From assembly GCA_963730225.1 (NCBI GenBank), contig CAVSQX010000002.1, positions 1,240,001-1,304,000 on the forward strand: DNA of 64,000 nt, written 5' to 3'. Below the pieces are notes generated by a model. It ran no database searches. It saw only the letters and a program-made list of their open reading frames with translations, and was not told the origin of the DNA. The DNA comes from CAVSQX01 sp963730225. GTDB lineage: Bacteria > Planctomycetota > Phycisphaerae > Tepidisphaerales > Tepidisphaeraceae. The translations under genes were made by a program, and so were the position numbers. Shown piece by piece: positions 1 through 9,202 of this stretch (position 1 is its first letter; the number at the start of each line of letters is the position of its first letter).

Positions 1-123
1 ACGGCGATCACATTTCCGCCGACGCCCGTTCAAAGCGCGGTTACGGCGTCCGACGACGGCTCATTGGTCGCACCTCAATCCGACAGCATCGACAACATCC
101 TGACCGACGCAATTGGCGATTGA
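1..123 (+). CDS. C-terminal end of an unidentified protein (partial)
   Basis: Frame 1 is open from the left edge for 40 codons and stops with TGA just before the convergent ROK gene. The visible tail is rich in Pro, Ser, Ala and Asp and ends in an acidic stretch (DNILTDAIGD). No domain can be recognised from so short a piece. It is called because it is open to the edge and stops exactly at the gene boundary, but a chance open frame in GC-rich DNA is possible. Confidence 0.4.
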   Translation, partial: TAITFPPTPVQSAVTASDDGSLVAPQSDSIDNILTDAIGD

Positions 124-124
124 G

Positions 125-976
125 CTACTTCGTGTCGGCAAGTTGGGCAGCGCCGTTGGCGGCGTGAAAATCGTCGGCGCCGCAGTCGAGGGTCCAATCG
201 GGGCGGGCGAGGCTGGTGAGTTTGTTGCAGGTCTTCTGGCGGATGACGCCCAGCAGATGGCGGAGACGAATTCCGACGCCGCCGCAGAGGCAGATGTGGT
301 CGGGGCGGTAGATGGCGTGGCAAATTCGCAGGGCGCGCACCAGAGCGAGAATGCATGGTTCTTGGCCGGTGAATTTTTCGATGGCGGCGGTGAGATCGTT
401 GCCGTAGCGGTCGTGCAAAGCGGGGACGCCGATGTACCCTTCGAGGCCGCCGGCGCCGCCGTCGGGGCCGACGACATCGGCGCCGGGAATGGAAACATCG
501 ATTTGCCCGAGGTGGCCGGGGGAATCGCCGTCGACGCGCAGGGGGACGCCGTCATCGAGGACGGCCACGCCGACGCCGGTGCCGAGGGAGAGAACCATTA
601 GTCGACCGGACATTGGGCGCAGTCCGTACATGTGGTGGGCGGCGGCGGCGGCGTCGTTGGAAATGGTCGTGGGTCGAACGCCGTGGAGTCCCAAAGCCTG
701 GGGGACAAGTTGATCGAGTTCCAGGCCGGCCAGGCCGGGGACGTTGACGGCCATGGTGATGACACCACGGTCACGATCGAGCAATCCGGGGGCACATAAT
801 CCGACGGATTTGAGATCGCGGATGGCGCCGACGGCGCGGTGAATGGCGGTGCGGAGTTGATCGGCGGTCGGCTTGACGTAGAAGGGGCTTTGACCGGTGC
901 GAATGCAGCGGCCGTTGCGCCAGACGGCGGCCTTTACGGATGTTCCGCCGATGTCCACTCCGAGCGTGGTAGGCAT
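125..976 (-). CDS. ROK-family sugar kinase-like protein
   Basis: A 283-residue ROK protein (family members are usually about 300 aa), expected to phosphorylate a sugar or aminosugar in the cytoplasm. The N-terminal phosphate-binding loop DIGGT is at residues 8-12, the catalytic Asn-Asp pair lies in ISNDAAAAA, and a second phosphate loop is LGTGVGVAV. The usual ROK zinc site (GHxxx...CxCGxxGCxE) is not conserved: the segment reads GPDGGAGGLEGYIG with no cysteines, and the usual His is Gln in GHLGQIDV. It may be a zinc-free ROK kinase or a sugar-binding relative. There is no N-terminal helix-turn-helix, so it is not an NagC/XylR-type repressor. It lies 97 bp downstream of the GH18 gene on the same strand, and a shared role in amino-sugar use is an inference. 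Confidence 0.85.
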   Translation of the reverse strand: MPTTLGVDIGGTSVKAAVWRNGRCIRTGQSPFYVKPTADQLRTAIHRAVGAIRDLKSVGLCAPGLLDRDRGVITMAVNVPGLAGLELDQLVPQALGLHGVRPTTISNDAAAAAHHMYGLRPMSGRLMVLSLGTGVGVAVLDDGVPLRVDGDSPGHLGQIDVSIPGADVVGPDGGAGGLEGYIGVPALHDRYGNDLTAAIEKFTGQEPCILALVRALRICHAIYRPDHICLCGGVGIRLRHLLGVIRQKTCNKLTSLARPDWTLDCGADDFHAANGAAQLADTK

Positions 977-1073
977 AATGAAAACTTCCTCGTCGCCGAT
1001 TACCGGGGCTTGGGCCCCCGGCTATAAAAGGATCGATCTAGATTTCGGCTTCCAATGCAATCCGGATCTTTCG

Positions 1074-2342
1074 TTAATTGGTCTTCATTCGCTTTGATGC
1101 CTGGTCGTTCCAAAGTTTTGACTGAGCAAGCGCCCAGTTGTTCTCCAGTTGCACGCGCAAATCGTTTGATTGTTTTTCGTTCATTTGCGATATATCGGCG
1201 GTGGATTTCAGATTGGCGATCTGGATTTCCAATGCGGCGCGGTCGAAAGTCTGAGGCTGGACACCGCAGGATTGAGCGACCGCGTCCATCAACGGAGCAT
1301 GCTCGCCCTGCAAATCGGCGCCGACGTGCCAGATCATGACGCCCGCGCAGGCGAGCGTTTTGGCGTAATCGCATTTGCGCTGAATCGATTTGGGGTTTTC
1401 GTAGCAGACGACGCTGGGGCCGGCGCTTCGCTGGAGATAGGGCATGGCGGCCTTGTCGTCCCAGAATTCATGGTAATCGCCGCCGCGGAGCAGGCTCATC
1501 GTCTGTGCGTAGGTGATGTTCATGCTGTAATCGGGCCCGTTGACCGGAAACTTGTCGCCGATGTGATCGACCGCGAAGCGGCTGGCCCAGAATGTGATTC
1601 CCATCAGCAGCTTGCCGGGTGGAACCTTGTGATTGTCGATCAGGTTCTTCATTCCCTGATCGACGGAAAACTCGGGTTGCGGCGGATACGCGCCAGGCGG
1701 AAAAAGATTCGACGCATAGGCGGCCTTGCCGCCCCAGCCTCCGCTGTAGTCGTAGACCATTACGTTCACGTAGTCCACGTTATTGTACACATCCGGCCAG
1801 GAGAAATGACTGATCCAGTATTCACTGGCACCCAATGCCGTCGTGATGATCGCTTTGGGAAAGCGCTGGCGCAGATTTTTCAGGAGCGAGGTGAAAGCGA
1901 GGCCGTCTTCATCGGTGACCGCCGAGGGTTCCCAGTCGATGTCGATACCGTCATACCCATGCTCGGCCATCAACTGGTCCAACTCATCGAGAAATCGCCG
2001 CTGATATTGTGGATGGCGGGCGACCGACAGCCAGTTGTCGGCGTTCTCGGCTTCGCCTCCCAGCGACATCAACAGCTTCACGGCATGCTCGCGGGCCATC
2101 GACTCCATCTTCGCGTTGAAATAATTCTCCGGCACCTCGATCGAGCCGTCCGGATGCGGCACGAGAAACGCCCGCGCCAGGTAGGTGAGCGAATCAAAGT
2201 TGTAATATTCCGGGGGACATTTCGAATCGAACCAGCTTGCTGAATAACCCAGCACGATCCGATCCGGTGCTGCAAGCGCAGTCGCGCCGGCCGACAACGT
2301 CAGCAGCACGGCTCCCAAGATCGATAGCGCCTTGTGCATCAT
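1074..2342 (-). CDS. Secreted glycoside hydrolase family 18 (chitinase-like)
   Basis: A 422-residue exported GH18 enzyme. Residues 1-25 form a signal peptide (hydrophobic core followed by ATALAAP). The signature DGIDIDWE is at 131-138, with Glu138 as the catalytic acid and Asp at the -2 position for substrate-assisted catalysis. SLGGEAEN matches the SxGG motif, VNVMVYDYSGGW the MxYD motif, and VMIWHVGADLQG the C-terminal Trp motif. The family hydrolyses chitin or related beta-1,4-GlcNAc polymers. The last roughly 55 residues look helical and are not part of the barrel. The exact substrate is not readable from sequence. The downstream ROK gene is on the same strand. Confidence 0.9.
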   Translation of the reverse strand: MMHKALSILGAVLLTLSAGATALAAPDRIVLGYSASWFDSKCPPEYYNFDSLTYLARAFLVPHPDGSIEVPENYFNAKMESMAREHAVKLLMSLGGEAENADNWLSVARHPQYQRRFLDELDQLMAEHGYDGIDIDWEPSAVTDEDGLAFTSLLKNLRQRFPKAIITTALGASEYWISHFSWPDVYNNVDYVNVMVYDYSGGWGGKAAYASNLFPPGAYPPQPEFSVDQGMKNLIDNHKVPPGKLLMGITFWASRFAVDHIGDKFPVNGPDYSMNITYAQTMSLLRGGDYHEFWDDKAAMPYLQRSAGPSVVCYENPKSIQRKCDYAKTLACAGVMIWHVGADLQGEHAPLMDAVAQSCGVQPQTFDRAALEIQIANLKSTADISQMNEKQSNDLRVQLENNWALAQSKLWNDQASKRMKTN

Positions 2343-2700
2343 CTGATCCGATACGAGACGACCATTCCCCGCTCCCGCCGAGATATATTATCAGAAGATA
2401 TAATAAATACCCGATGAATCTACAGCGGCGATCAATTTCAAAGACTGACTCGGTCGAATTGCGCGGCCACAATCGGCATTAACTTGTTGGCATTAAACGA
2501 CATGCGTTAATCGCTCCTCGCCTGTACTTTCCGTCGAAAAGTCATTTCTGCAAAAATCGTCCATTGGCGCTCAAAAAAAGATTGATTTGCCTTTGAACTC
2601 TGGTATAAGGAGTTATTATATTGCTTGATAATAACCGTGGCAAGCCGCTTACGAGCAGGTAAAAAGACGTGACTGACCGACGCCGGAATGAGATTCGCTC
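2343..2700. other. AT-rich intergenic region between divergent genes
   Basis: This 358-bp stretch separates the start of the GH18 gene from the plus-strand gene at 2701. It is clearly more AT-rich than its surroundings (runs of TATAATAAAT near 2397 and TTATTATATTG near 2611). No plausible coding frame or RNA gene was recognised. Promoters for both divergent genes would have to lie here. Confidence 0.6.
2582..2609 (+). promoter_or_regulatory. Candidate sigma-70-type promoter
   Basis: TTGATT and TATAAG are separated by 16 bp, about 90 bp upstream of the 2701 start codon, in an AT-rich intergenic region. This is a motif match by eye only. Confidence 0.3.
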
Positions 2701-3174
2701 ATGGGAATTCGTGAATGGTCCAATCAGCATCCCAAAGTCACATTCAGCGTCATCGGCGCGTGCGTGTTGGTCGCGATCGCGTCGATTGTGGTCGAGGTCA
2801 GGGCCAATCATCGAGGCTATCCAACCAGCGCTCCAAATTCTTACTTCACCGTCGACGATGGCAAGACATTCTTTGTCGACAGCTCCGACAACTATCCGCC
2901 GTTCGATTACAAGGGTCAGCAGGCGGTGCATGCGTATGTCTTTGAGTGTTCGGGCAAACGCTTCGTCGGATTCCTGGAACGATACAACGATAGCGTGAAA
3001 CAAATGCTGGCGGCCGGAAAGCCGCTGACGGCCGAAATGGTGAGGTTCGGGCGCGAGTTGAAAAAGCCCGGTGATACCGTTTGGGTGAAATCAGGAGACT
3101 TGGCCGTGGAAGCAAAAGTGGAAAACGTCATTTGCCCCGATGGGCAGGGCATGCCCGAGGAAGTCGAGCCCTGA
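2701..3174 (+). CDS. Hypothetical single-pass membrane protein
   Basis: A 157-residue protein I cannot assign to a named family. Residues 14-33 form one transmembrane helix (VTFSVIGACVLVAIASIVVE), which puts the remainder outside the cytoplasm. The soluble part contains DDGKTFFVDSSDNYPPFDY and two separated cysteines. It ends 24 bp before the start of the pseudopilin gene, so the two may be co-transcribed. A role with pilin-like surface structures is speculative. Confidence 0.7.
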   Translation: MGIREWSNQHPKVTFSVIGACVLVAIASIVVEVRANHRGYPTSAPNSYFTVDDGKTFFVDSSDNYPPFDYKGQQAVHAYVFECSGKRFVGFLERYNDSVKQMLAAGKPLTAEMVRFGRELKKPGDTVWVKSGDLAVEAKVENVICPDGQGMPEEVEP

Positions 3175-3197
3175 GGAGTTGTTCGAAGGAGCTTTTT

Positions 3198-4121
3198 GTG
3201 TCGCGTCGACGTCAGGCATTTACTCTCGTGGAGCTGCTGGTTGTTATCGGGATCATCGCGCTGCTGATTTCGATTCTTCTGCCGGCTCTGAACAAGGCCA
3301 GGCAACAGGCAAATTCGATTGATTGCCAATCGCGGCTGCGGCAAATGGGGCAGGTTCTGGCGATCTATGTGGTGGATGCCAAAGGGAGCTTGCCCTACGG
3401 CTGCGTTTCGCATCCGGACGCCAGCGTTCCCTGGACCGCCAGCACAGCCGACGCCGAACCCTATTGGTGGTGGATGTTCACGCTCGGTCAACTGATGAAT
3501 CGGAACATGGTTGGCAGCGACGGGATGGTTCATAACCTTTCGCCCATCTTCATCGACAAGGATACGATCGATTACGGAACCAATCTCAACGTCTTCTACT
3601 ATGTAAATCACTACGCCTGCAACGAGCGAGTTTTGTGGTCGACGCACGATTCGGACTATCTTCCCTCTGCGCCGCAACCCTTGGCGAACAACAACCGCAT
3701 TCCGCAGCGCCGAATGGGGAGCGTCAAGCCGAGCACTGTATTTGTGATTTTTGATGCTCCGCAATGCCAGGATCAGGGCGGGAACTCCTATCCGATCGAC
3801 ACGGAGTTGGACGGAAACGAACTGACGTTTGGCACGTATTTTTGCCTGAATACCAACAACCCCGCGGTGAACTACGGGCGGCCGGTGACGCCCGGCGGAC
3901 TGCTGCAAAGCCAATTGGCTACCGTGTGCAGGGCCGCGCAGATCAAATTCAACCGAGATCTCATTTCAGCATTTGGCGCGCCGGACGGGTGGGAGAATGA
4001 AATTCGATTTCGTCACATGAACAACACGAGCATGAATGCGCTTTGTCTCGACGGGCACGTGGAATCGCGGCTGGTCGGGTCGGCGATGGTGACGGACTTC
4101 TGCACGAATCTGCCGTATTGA
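3198..4121 (+). CDS. Type II/IV pseudopilin-like protein (prepilin N-terminal methylation motif)
   Basis: The GTG at 3198 is chosen because GAAGGAG sits just upstream and because it puts the prepilin cleavage motif at the very N-terminus (RRRQAFTLVELLVV, with Glu five residues after the Phe). Product 307 aa. The hydrophobic helix (IGIIALLISILLPALNKA) is typical of the DUF1559-like pseudopilins that planctomycetes carry in many copies. The C-terminus has RHMNNTSMNALCLDGHVES, resembling the H-X9-DG tail of this family but with 11 residues between His and Asp-Gly. An upstream in-frame ORF back to 3081 is rejected as coding. It is probably anchored in or exported across the inner membrane. Confidence 0.88.
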   Translation: MSRRRQAFTLVELLVVIGIIALLISILLPALNKARQQANSIDCQSRLRQMGQVLAIYVVDAKGSLPYGCVSHPDASVPWTASTADAEPYWWWMFTLGQLMNRNMVGSDGMVHNLSPIFIDKDTIDYGTNLNVFYYVNHYACNERVLWSTHDSDYLPSAPQPLANNNRIPQRRMGSVKPSTVFVIFDAPQCQDQGGNSYPIDTELDGNELTFGTYFCLNTNNPAVNYGRPVTPGGLLQSQLATVCRAAQIKFNRDLISAFGAPDGWENEIRFRHMNNTSMNALCLDGHVESRLVGSAMVTDFCTNLPY

Positions 4122-4123
4122 GT

Positions 4124-4141
4124 GCCCGGGATTTTCCGGGC
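4124..4141 (+). terminator. Short GC hairpin directly after the pseudopilin stop
   Basis: GCCCGG, a GATTTT loop and CCGGGC form a 6-bp perfect stem starting 3 bp after the stop codon. There is no T-run after it, so Rho-independent termination is uncertain. Confidence 0.3.
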
Positions 4142-4306
4142 CGGAGAAGCTTGATTGGGCTGGTGAACTCAGCCGCGGGAGTGACAGAAAATGTGGATGC
4201 CGTTTTTAACTTGCTTTTACGAATCGCTCGCCAAGATAATGCCGGTTGAAGATGCCGCTTGGTACCGCCGGTACTCGCGTTCCATTTCTACTTTTAAGGA
4301 GGTTAG

Positions 4307-4984
4307 ATGAAATACTCTTTATTGTGCGGTGCGGCGTTTGCCGCGCTGGCTTTGGGCGGGGTTTCTGCCCGTGGCCAGGTGTTGCTATATTCGTTTGAAG
4401 TCGGGGATTCTCCCAATACGATTGATGGCTTCGGGCCCAACGGCTTGCTCCCCAGCTCGTCCACAATTGGGGCCACCAATGGATCAAACTCGCTGAAACT
4501 CATCAGCCCGGCCGGCGGGTACTCAGACGCCTACACAACGGCCAACCTGCCAGCGCCGCTAAGCAATCCGGCACTTTCTGCGATCACGATGGATGTGACC
4601 ATCCCTGCCACTCCCGCGTACGCCGGAAATTATTCGAATCTGTTTTTTGGATTCTATATTTCCAACCCCGGCGAGGGTGAATACGGCGATCAGTACGTCA
4701 TCCCCAACACGGATTGGCCGAACCTGGATCTGGCGCCGGGCACGTATCTTGGGGTGACGATGCCCGTTACCGGGAACGATCCCGATACCGGCCTCCCGAC
4801 CACTTGGGCCAATATGCTGGCGGCCGGATGGTATGCGTCTGGATTTATAATCGGCTCCGATTCGGACCAGGGCCAGACGTTTTATGTCGACAATGTGCAG
4901 GCCGTAGTTCCCGAGCCCGCTTCGCTCGCCCTCATCGGCGTGCTCGGTGGATTGACCCTGACTCGGCGACGCAGAAGCACCTGA
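4307..4984 (+). CDS. PEP-CTERM sorted exported protein
   Basis: A 225-residue secreted protein with a strong AAGGAGG ribosome binding site. Residues 1-24 are a signal peptide ending near SARGQ. The C-terminus has the PEP-CTERM layout: VPEPASLALIG, a hydrophobic helix, then RRRR. Such tails are recognised by an exosortase-type system and usually occur on envelope or extracellular-matrix proteins. The body (YSFEVGD...DGFGPNG...NGSNSLKL, DLAPGTY, YVDNVQAV) looks like a beta-sandwich of the carbohydrate-binding/jelly-roll type and resembles the N-terminal part of the next gene, suggesting duplication. No catalytic motif was seen. Confidence 0.85.
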   Translation: MKYSLLCGAAFAALALGGVSARGQVLLYSFEVGDSPNTIDGFGPNGLLPSSSTIGATNGSNSLKLISPAGGYSDAYTTANLPAPLSNPALSAITMDVTIPATPAYAGNYSNLFFGFYISNPGEGEYGDQYVIPNTDWPNLDLAPGTYLGVTMPVTGNDPDTGLPTTWANMLAAGWYASGFIIGSDSDQGQTFYVDNVQAVVPEPASLALIGVLGGLTLTRRRRST

Positions 4985-5021
4985 TCCGCGACCTTAAAGA
5001 CGCGCGGAAGCGATTGCTTTG

Positions 5022-5043
5022 GCGCCGGTGCTTTCGCCGGCGC
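5022..5043 (+). terminator. Hairpin between the two PEP-CTERM genes
   Basis: GCGCCGG and CCGGCGC form a 7-bp perfect stem with an 8-nt loop, 38 bp after the stop of the upstream gene. No T-tract follows, so termination is tentative. Confidence 0.3.
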
Positions 5044-5115
5044 GCTCCGTCCGTCACGGTTCTTGCGTGGGCTGCCGTGTAAGGTGGAAGGTGCCGCTTT
5101 GATTTTGGAGTTCGG

Positions 5116-6998
5116 ATGAAAATCTCTATTCCTTGCGCCGCAGCATCCGCCGCCGCCGTGGCCATGATGCTCGGCGCCGCTTCCGTATCGCTGGCCGCCA
5201 ACCCGACTCTCGTCTATTCCTTCGAGAATCCGCCGGGAGATCCCAACGGCCCACTCGACGGCTTCGCGCCCAATCCGGCCAACGTCGTCGGTGAAATTAC
5301 TCTTGCTCAGAGCACCGTCGGCGTCACCAATGGAAATAATTCGATGAATGTTTCCATAACGCAGTCGGGGACCTTCGACGGCGCTCTGACTTCCGATGTG
5401 CCGGCTATCATCGACGATCCCAGCACCACCGCCATCTCCTTCGATCTGACCGTCCCCGCCGGCCAGCAATTCGCTGGCGGGTTTGCCGATATCGGCATCG
5501 TCGAATTCGGCGTTCCCAATGACCAGACTAACAACGGCACCAGTGCCCAAGCCCAGATCGAATCATCCTATCAGCACACCGTCGCGATGGCGCCGGGAAC
5601 CTACCACATCGTCATCCCCCTGGTCACCGAATACAACCCTTTTACCTTCGATCTGGGTCCCAACGGCCAGGGGGTCGCGTTCTCCTCCGTGTTTGGCACG
5701 GACATGGAGTCGCAGATGACGGCATCATCCTTCGAATTCTATTTCAACAAAGGAGCCACCACGGGCGGCAATACGCTGCCCAACGCTGCGCTCGATGTCG
5801 ATATGGATAACGTCCAGGCGGTATCGGACTCGATCTGGGGCCTGCTCGACGACAACGGCGATTGGAACACCGCGACCAACTGGTTCGGCGCGATTCCCGA
5901 CGCCGTAGATAACGTCGCCGATTTTTTCAATTCGACGCTTACCGCAACGCGCACCATTACCACCGCCGACGCCGAAACGGTCGGCACGATGCGATTCAAC
6001 AGCCAGGGCACGTTTTTGATCACCGGCGCAGGATCGATCGCGCTGCAAACGTCCACCGGCTCAGCCTGCTGGAATTGGATGAGGGAAATGCAAATATCAA
6101 TGTGCCGTTGAGCATCGCGAGCAATACAACATTCAACACGGAAAACGGCGCAGCGGTGATCACGGTTTCCGCTCCCCTGACCGTCGATTCAGGCATGAGC
6201 CTCGCGCCCAGCGGTTCGGGCACGGTCAGTTACACCTCGTCGATTACTCTTCAAACCAACGCCACGATTACCTTCGCGAACTTCACGGCTCCGCAATCTC
6301 TCTCTCTAGCCAGCGGGTCCGACGCGATCATTGCAGCGCACGGGACCAATCCCGTCGATCTGTTGGAAGTTAACACGCTGGCCTTTGGCGGCACGACCAA
6401 TGCCTGGCAGGGAAAGCTGGACATCAACGACAACACGCTCATTGTGCATAACACGTCGACGGCTGCGGCGAACGCGGAACTGGTTCAATTGACCAATCAG
6501 CTTCACGAGGGATCCGCAGGCAATTGGCATGGCAGCGCTGGAATTACTTCCTCCGTCGCGGCGACTCAGACGAACACCGCCATCGGCATCGAGCTGAACG
6601 ACAATGGATCGGGCTCGACGTTTTTCAGCACATTCGCCGGCCAGGCCGTCACCAACACGGATATTCTTCTGGCCTACACCTACTACGGTGACGCCAACCT
6701 CGACGGCGTGGTCAACGGCAGTGACTACACGCTGATCGACAACGGCTTCAACAACGGCCTGACGGGCTGGCACAATGGCGATTTCAATTACGACGGCGTT
6801 GTGAACGGTGACGACTACACGCTCATTGACAACGCCTTCAACACGCAAGGCGGGGCATTGAACGAAATTCCCGGTGGAGCACTCGCGACCAGCACGTCGC
6901 AAATCGCCGGCAGCTCGGCCGTGCCAGAGCCGGGTACGCTGAGCGTCGTTGGCATGGGCGCAGCGGCATTACTGATTCGCCGCCGTCGCCGGCGTTGA
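5116..6998 (+). CDS. PEP-CTERM protein with jelly-roll domain and paired dockerin-like loops (frame broken near 6065)
   Basis: Two overlapping open frames (5116-6111 and 6075-6998) join into one protein of about 627 aa if one base is restored near 6065: the first frame ends ...LQTSTGSA and the second continues LLELDEGNANINVP. The N-terminus is a signal peptide (ending ASVSLAAN), followed by a domain like the preceding PEP-CTERM protein, then a repetitive beta-rich stretch. Near the C-terminus are two EF-hand-like loops, DANLDGVVNGSDY and DFNYDGVVNGDDY, typical of dockerin-like modules. It ends with VPEPGTLSVVGMG, a hydrophobic segment and an Arg cluster. It is likely an anchored envelope protein. 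The start at 5116 has GGAG seven bases upstream. The same dockerin-like block recurs in the sedolisins further on. Confidence 0.8.
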
Positions 6999-7016
6999 CC
7001 GGAGAGTAGACCCCGC

Positions 7017-7057
7017 GGCGGCGGTCCGTCCCCATGACGGGCTGCCGCCTTCTTTTT
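7017..7057 (+). terminator. Rho-independent terminator
   Basis: GGCGGC...GCCGCC form the outer stem, extended inward by GGTCCGTC/GACGGGCT with a short CCCAT loop, followed by TTCTTTTT. It lies 19 bp after the stop of the PEP-CTERM/dockerin gene. Confidence 0.7.
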
Positions 7058-7078
7058 CGGCGCGAAAACCGATTGATT

Positions 7079-7107
7079 TTGCATCGACCCCCTTATTACT
7101 GTAATCT
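7079..7107 (+). promoter_or_regulatory. Candidate promoter for the symporter gene
   Basis: TTGCAT and TAATCT are spaced by 17 bp, about 45 bp before the symporter start and just after the terminator. This is a visual match only. Confidence 0.3.
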
Positions 7108-7152
7108 ATAAAAACTGCGGCATTCCTCCGCCGCGCACCCCGAGGCGCCCGC

Positions 7153-9006
7153 ATGCATCTCCATCCGCTCGATTGGATCATCGTCGCGATTTGTCTGTGC
7201 ATCTGCTTCGGGCCGGCATTTTTCTTCGGGCGCCGCGCTTCAAAGAACACGTCGGAATTCTTCGCCTCGGGCCGCTCAGTGCCGTGGTGGCTGGCCGGGC
7301 TTTCGATGGTGGCAACGACCTTCAGTGCCGACACGCCGAATCTGGTTACCGATATCGTGCGACGCCAGGGTGTGGCGGGAAACTGGCAATGGTGGGCGTT
7401 CACGCTTACCGGGGTAGCGACGGTTTTTTTCTACGCCCGGCTTTGGCGCAGGTCCGCCGTGTTGACCGATCTGGAATTTTATGAGATTCGCTATTCCGGC
7501 AACGCCGCCAGCGCAGTGCGCGGATTCCGAGCGATTTATCTGGGATTGCTGTTCAACTGCCTGATTATGGCTTCGGTCAATCTGGCGGCGTGCAAAATCG
7601 CGGGGATTTTATTTGGCTTCAAGCAATGGCAAACGCTGGTGGTGATGGGGACGTTGAATGTGTTTTTTGCGACGTTCTCCGGGCTGTGGGGGGTTCTGGT
7701 TATCGACATGATTCAGTTCTTCATCAAGATGACGGCGGTGATCGCCGCCGCGTATTTTGCGCTTCAGCAACCGCAAGTCGGCGGGCTGCGCGGGCTGGTT
7801 GCTCATCTTTCCAAAACGCCCGGACCGAACAACATCAATTACCTCAACATCCTTCCCGATTTCAAGAACAACTGGGACATCGCGGTCGCGGTTTTCATCA
7901 TGCCGCTGGCCGTGCAGTGGTGGGCGGTCTGGTATCCAGGCGCCGAGCCGGGCGGGGGCAGCTACATCGCGCAGCGCATGCTCGCCTCAAAGAGCGAAAA
8001 AGATTCGCTGGGCAGCGTGCTCTTTTTCAACATCGCTCACTACGTGCTTCGCCCCTGGCCGTGGATACTGGTCGGCCTGGCGTCGATTCTGGTTTTTCCG
8101 CATCTCTCCGACATCCAGGCCGCATATCCCAATCTCGATCCCAAACTTCTGGGCAACGACATCGCCTTTCCCGCGATGCTCCGTTTTCTTCCGGTTGGTT
8201 TCATCGGTCTGATGGTGGGGGGCCTGATCGCCGCGGCTTCCTCAACCATCCTGACTCATCTGAACTGGGGCGCTTCCTATCTCGTGCACGATTTTTATCG
8301 CCGTTTCATCGTTCGAGACGCCGGTGAAAAGCATTACGTCCTGATGGGGCGATTGGCCACCATTTTCATTTTCGTCTGTTCCAGCTTCATCACGTTGGTG
8401 CTGAACACAGCCAAGGACACCTTCGACATCATTCTGCTCGTCGGTGCAGGCACGGGCCTGCTGTACCTGGTCCGCTGGTTCTGGTGGCGCGTCAATGCCT
8501 GGTGCGAAGTGGTGGCCATGATCGTTTCGTTTGTTGTTTCAATCGTTTGCTTCTTCTACAACAAGCACACCGCAACGCTCGACACGCACCATGAGACCAT
8601 CCGCAACAGCATCGAGCTGCTCATCACCGTCGGCGTCACCACCGTCTGCTGGGTCGCCACGGCGTTCATCGCTCCGCAAACCGATGGCAAAACGCTGGTC
8701 GATTTCTACCTGAAAGTTCGCCCGACGGGCCCCGGATGGGAGCCGGTTCGCAAAGCCGCCGGTGTCTCCAAAGAACATGCCCGGGTCGCCGGCGACAACA
8801 TGCCCATGGCCCTTCTCGGCTGGGTCGCCGGCTGCACGGTGATCTGGTCGTCCCTTTTCACGGTCGGCAACTTCCTCTACGGTCGCATGGGTACGGCGTT
8901 GGCGTTGTTATTCGTTTTCGTCGTCAGCGGAACCGCGCTGATCTACGTGGTCAATCGTCTGTGGAGCGGGCAGGGGTCCACCGAATTGGTCCCGGTGGAA
9001 GTTTGA
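7153..9006 (+). CDS. Sodium:solute symporter (SSS family)
   Basis: A 617-residue inner-membrane transporter with 13 or more hydrophobic segments along its length. The N-terminal part has the SSS features FFxGRRASKNTSEFFASGRSVPWWLAGLS and MVATTFSADTP. The C-terminal region has a further membrane-helix bundle after FIAPQTDGKTL. SSS proteins couple Na+ entry to uptake of sugars, amino acids or vitamins. The substrate is not readable here, although planctomycete members near carbohydrate genes are usually treated as sugar symporters. It stands alone between a terminator and the oppositely oriented tRNA gene. Confidence 0.9.
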   Translation: MHLHPLDWIIVAICLCICFGPAFFFGRRASKNTSEFFASGRSVPWWLAGLSMVATTFSADTPNLVTDIVRRQGVAGNWQWWAFTLTGVATVFFYARLWRRSAVLTDLEFYEIRYSGNAASAVRGFRAIYLGLLFNCLIMASVNLAACKIAGILFGFKQWQTLVVMGTLNVFFATFSGLWGVLVIDMIQFFIKMTAVIAAAYFALQQPQVGGLRGLVAHLSKTPGPNNINYLNILPDFKNNWDIAVAVFIMPLAVQWWAVWYPGAEPGGGSYIAQRMLASKSEKDSLGSVLFFNIAHYVLRPWPWILVGLASILVFPHLSDIQAAYPNLDPKLLGNDIAFPAMLRFLPVGFIGLMVGGLIAAASSTILTHLNWGASYLVHDFYRRFIVRDAGEKHYVLMGRLATIFIFVCSSFITLVLNTAKDTFDIILLVGAGTGLLYLVRWFWWRVNAWCEVVAMIVSFVVSIVCFFYNKHTATLDTHHETIRNSIELLITVGVTTVCWVATAFIAPQTDGKTLVDFYLKVRPTGPGWEPVRKAAGVSKEHARVAGDNMPMALLGWVAGCTVIWSSLFTVGNFLYGRMGTALALLFVFVVSGTALIYVVNRLWSGQGSTELVPVEV

Positions 9007-9050
9007 GTCCAAAGGATATGGCGGGCGCTGGATCGGGAAATGGATTTCCA

Positions 9051-9124
9051 AGGCCGAGGTTGGATTCGAACCAACGAATAACGGATTTGCAATCCGTCCC
9101 CTTAGTCCACTTGGGTACTCGGCC
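9051..9124 (-). tRNA. tRNA-Cys (GCA)
   Basis: A complete cloverleaf on the minus strand: acceptor stem GGCCGAG/CTCGGCC (7 of 7 pairs), D-arm CCC/GGG, anticodon stem ACGGA/TCCGT with loop TTGCAAA (anticodon GCA at 9088-9090), T-stem GTTGG/CCAAC with loop TTCGAAT, and discriminator U at 9051, as expected for tRNA-Cys. CCA is not encoded. Confidence 0.97.
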
Positions 9125-9202
9125 GCGTGCGGTTCCCACTTTGCAAAACCGCTGATAGGGGATGTTACCGTCTGATGCGCCCGCGGCAAGGCCGCATCTG
9201 GT

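Noticed and set aside
1170..2243. Plus-strand 357-codon open frame
   Set aside because: It is the antisense of the GH18 gene, which has a signal peptide and catalytic motif in the other strand.
6660..6850. Repeated blocks in the dockerin-like region considered as a CRISPR or DNA repeat array
   Set aside because: The repetition follows codons and the EF-hand loop pattern within a reading frame. There are no regular spacers.
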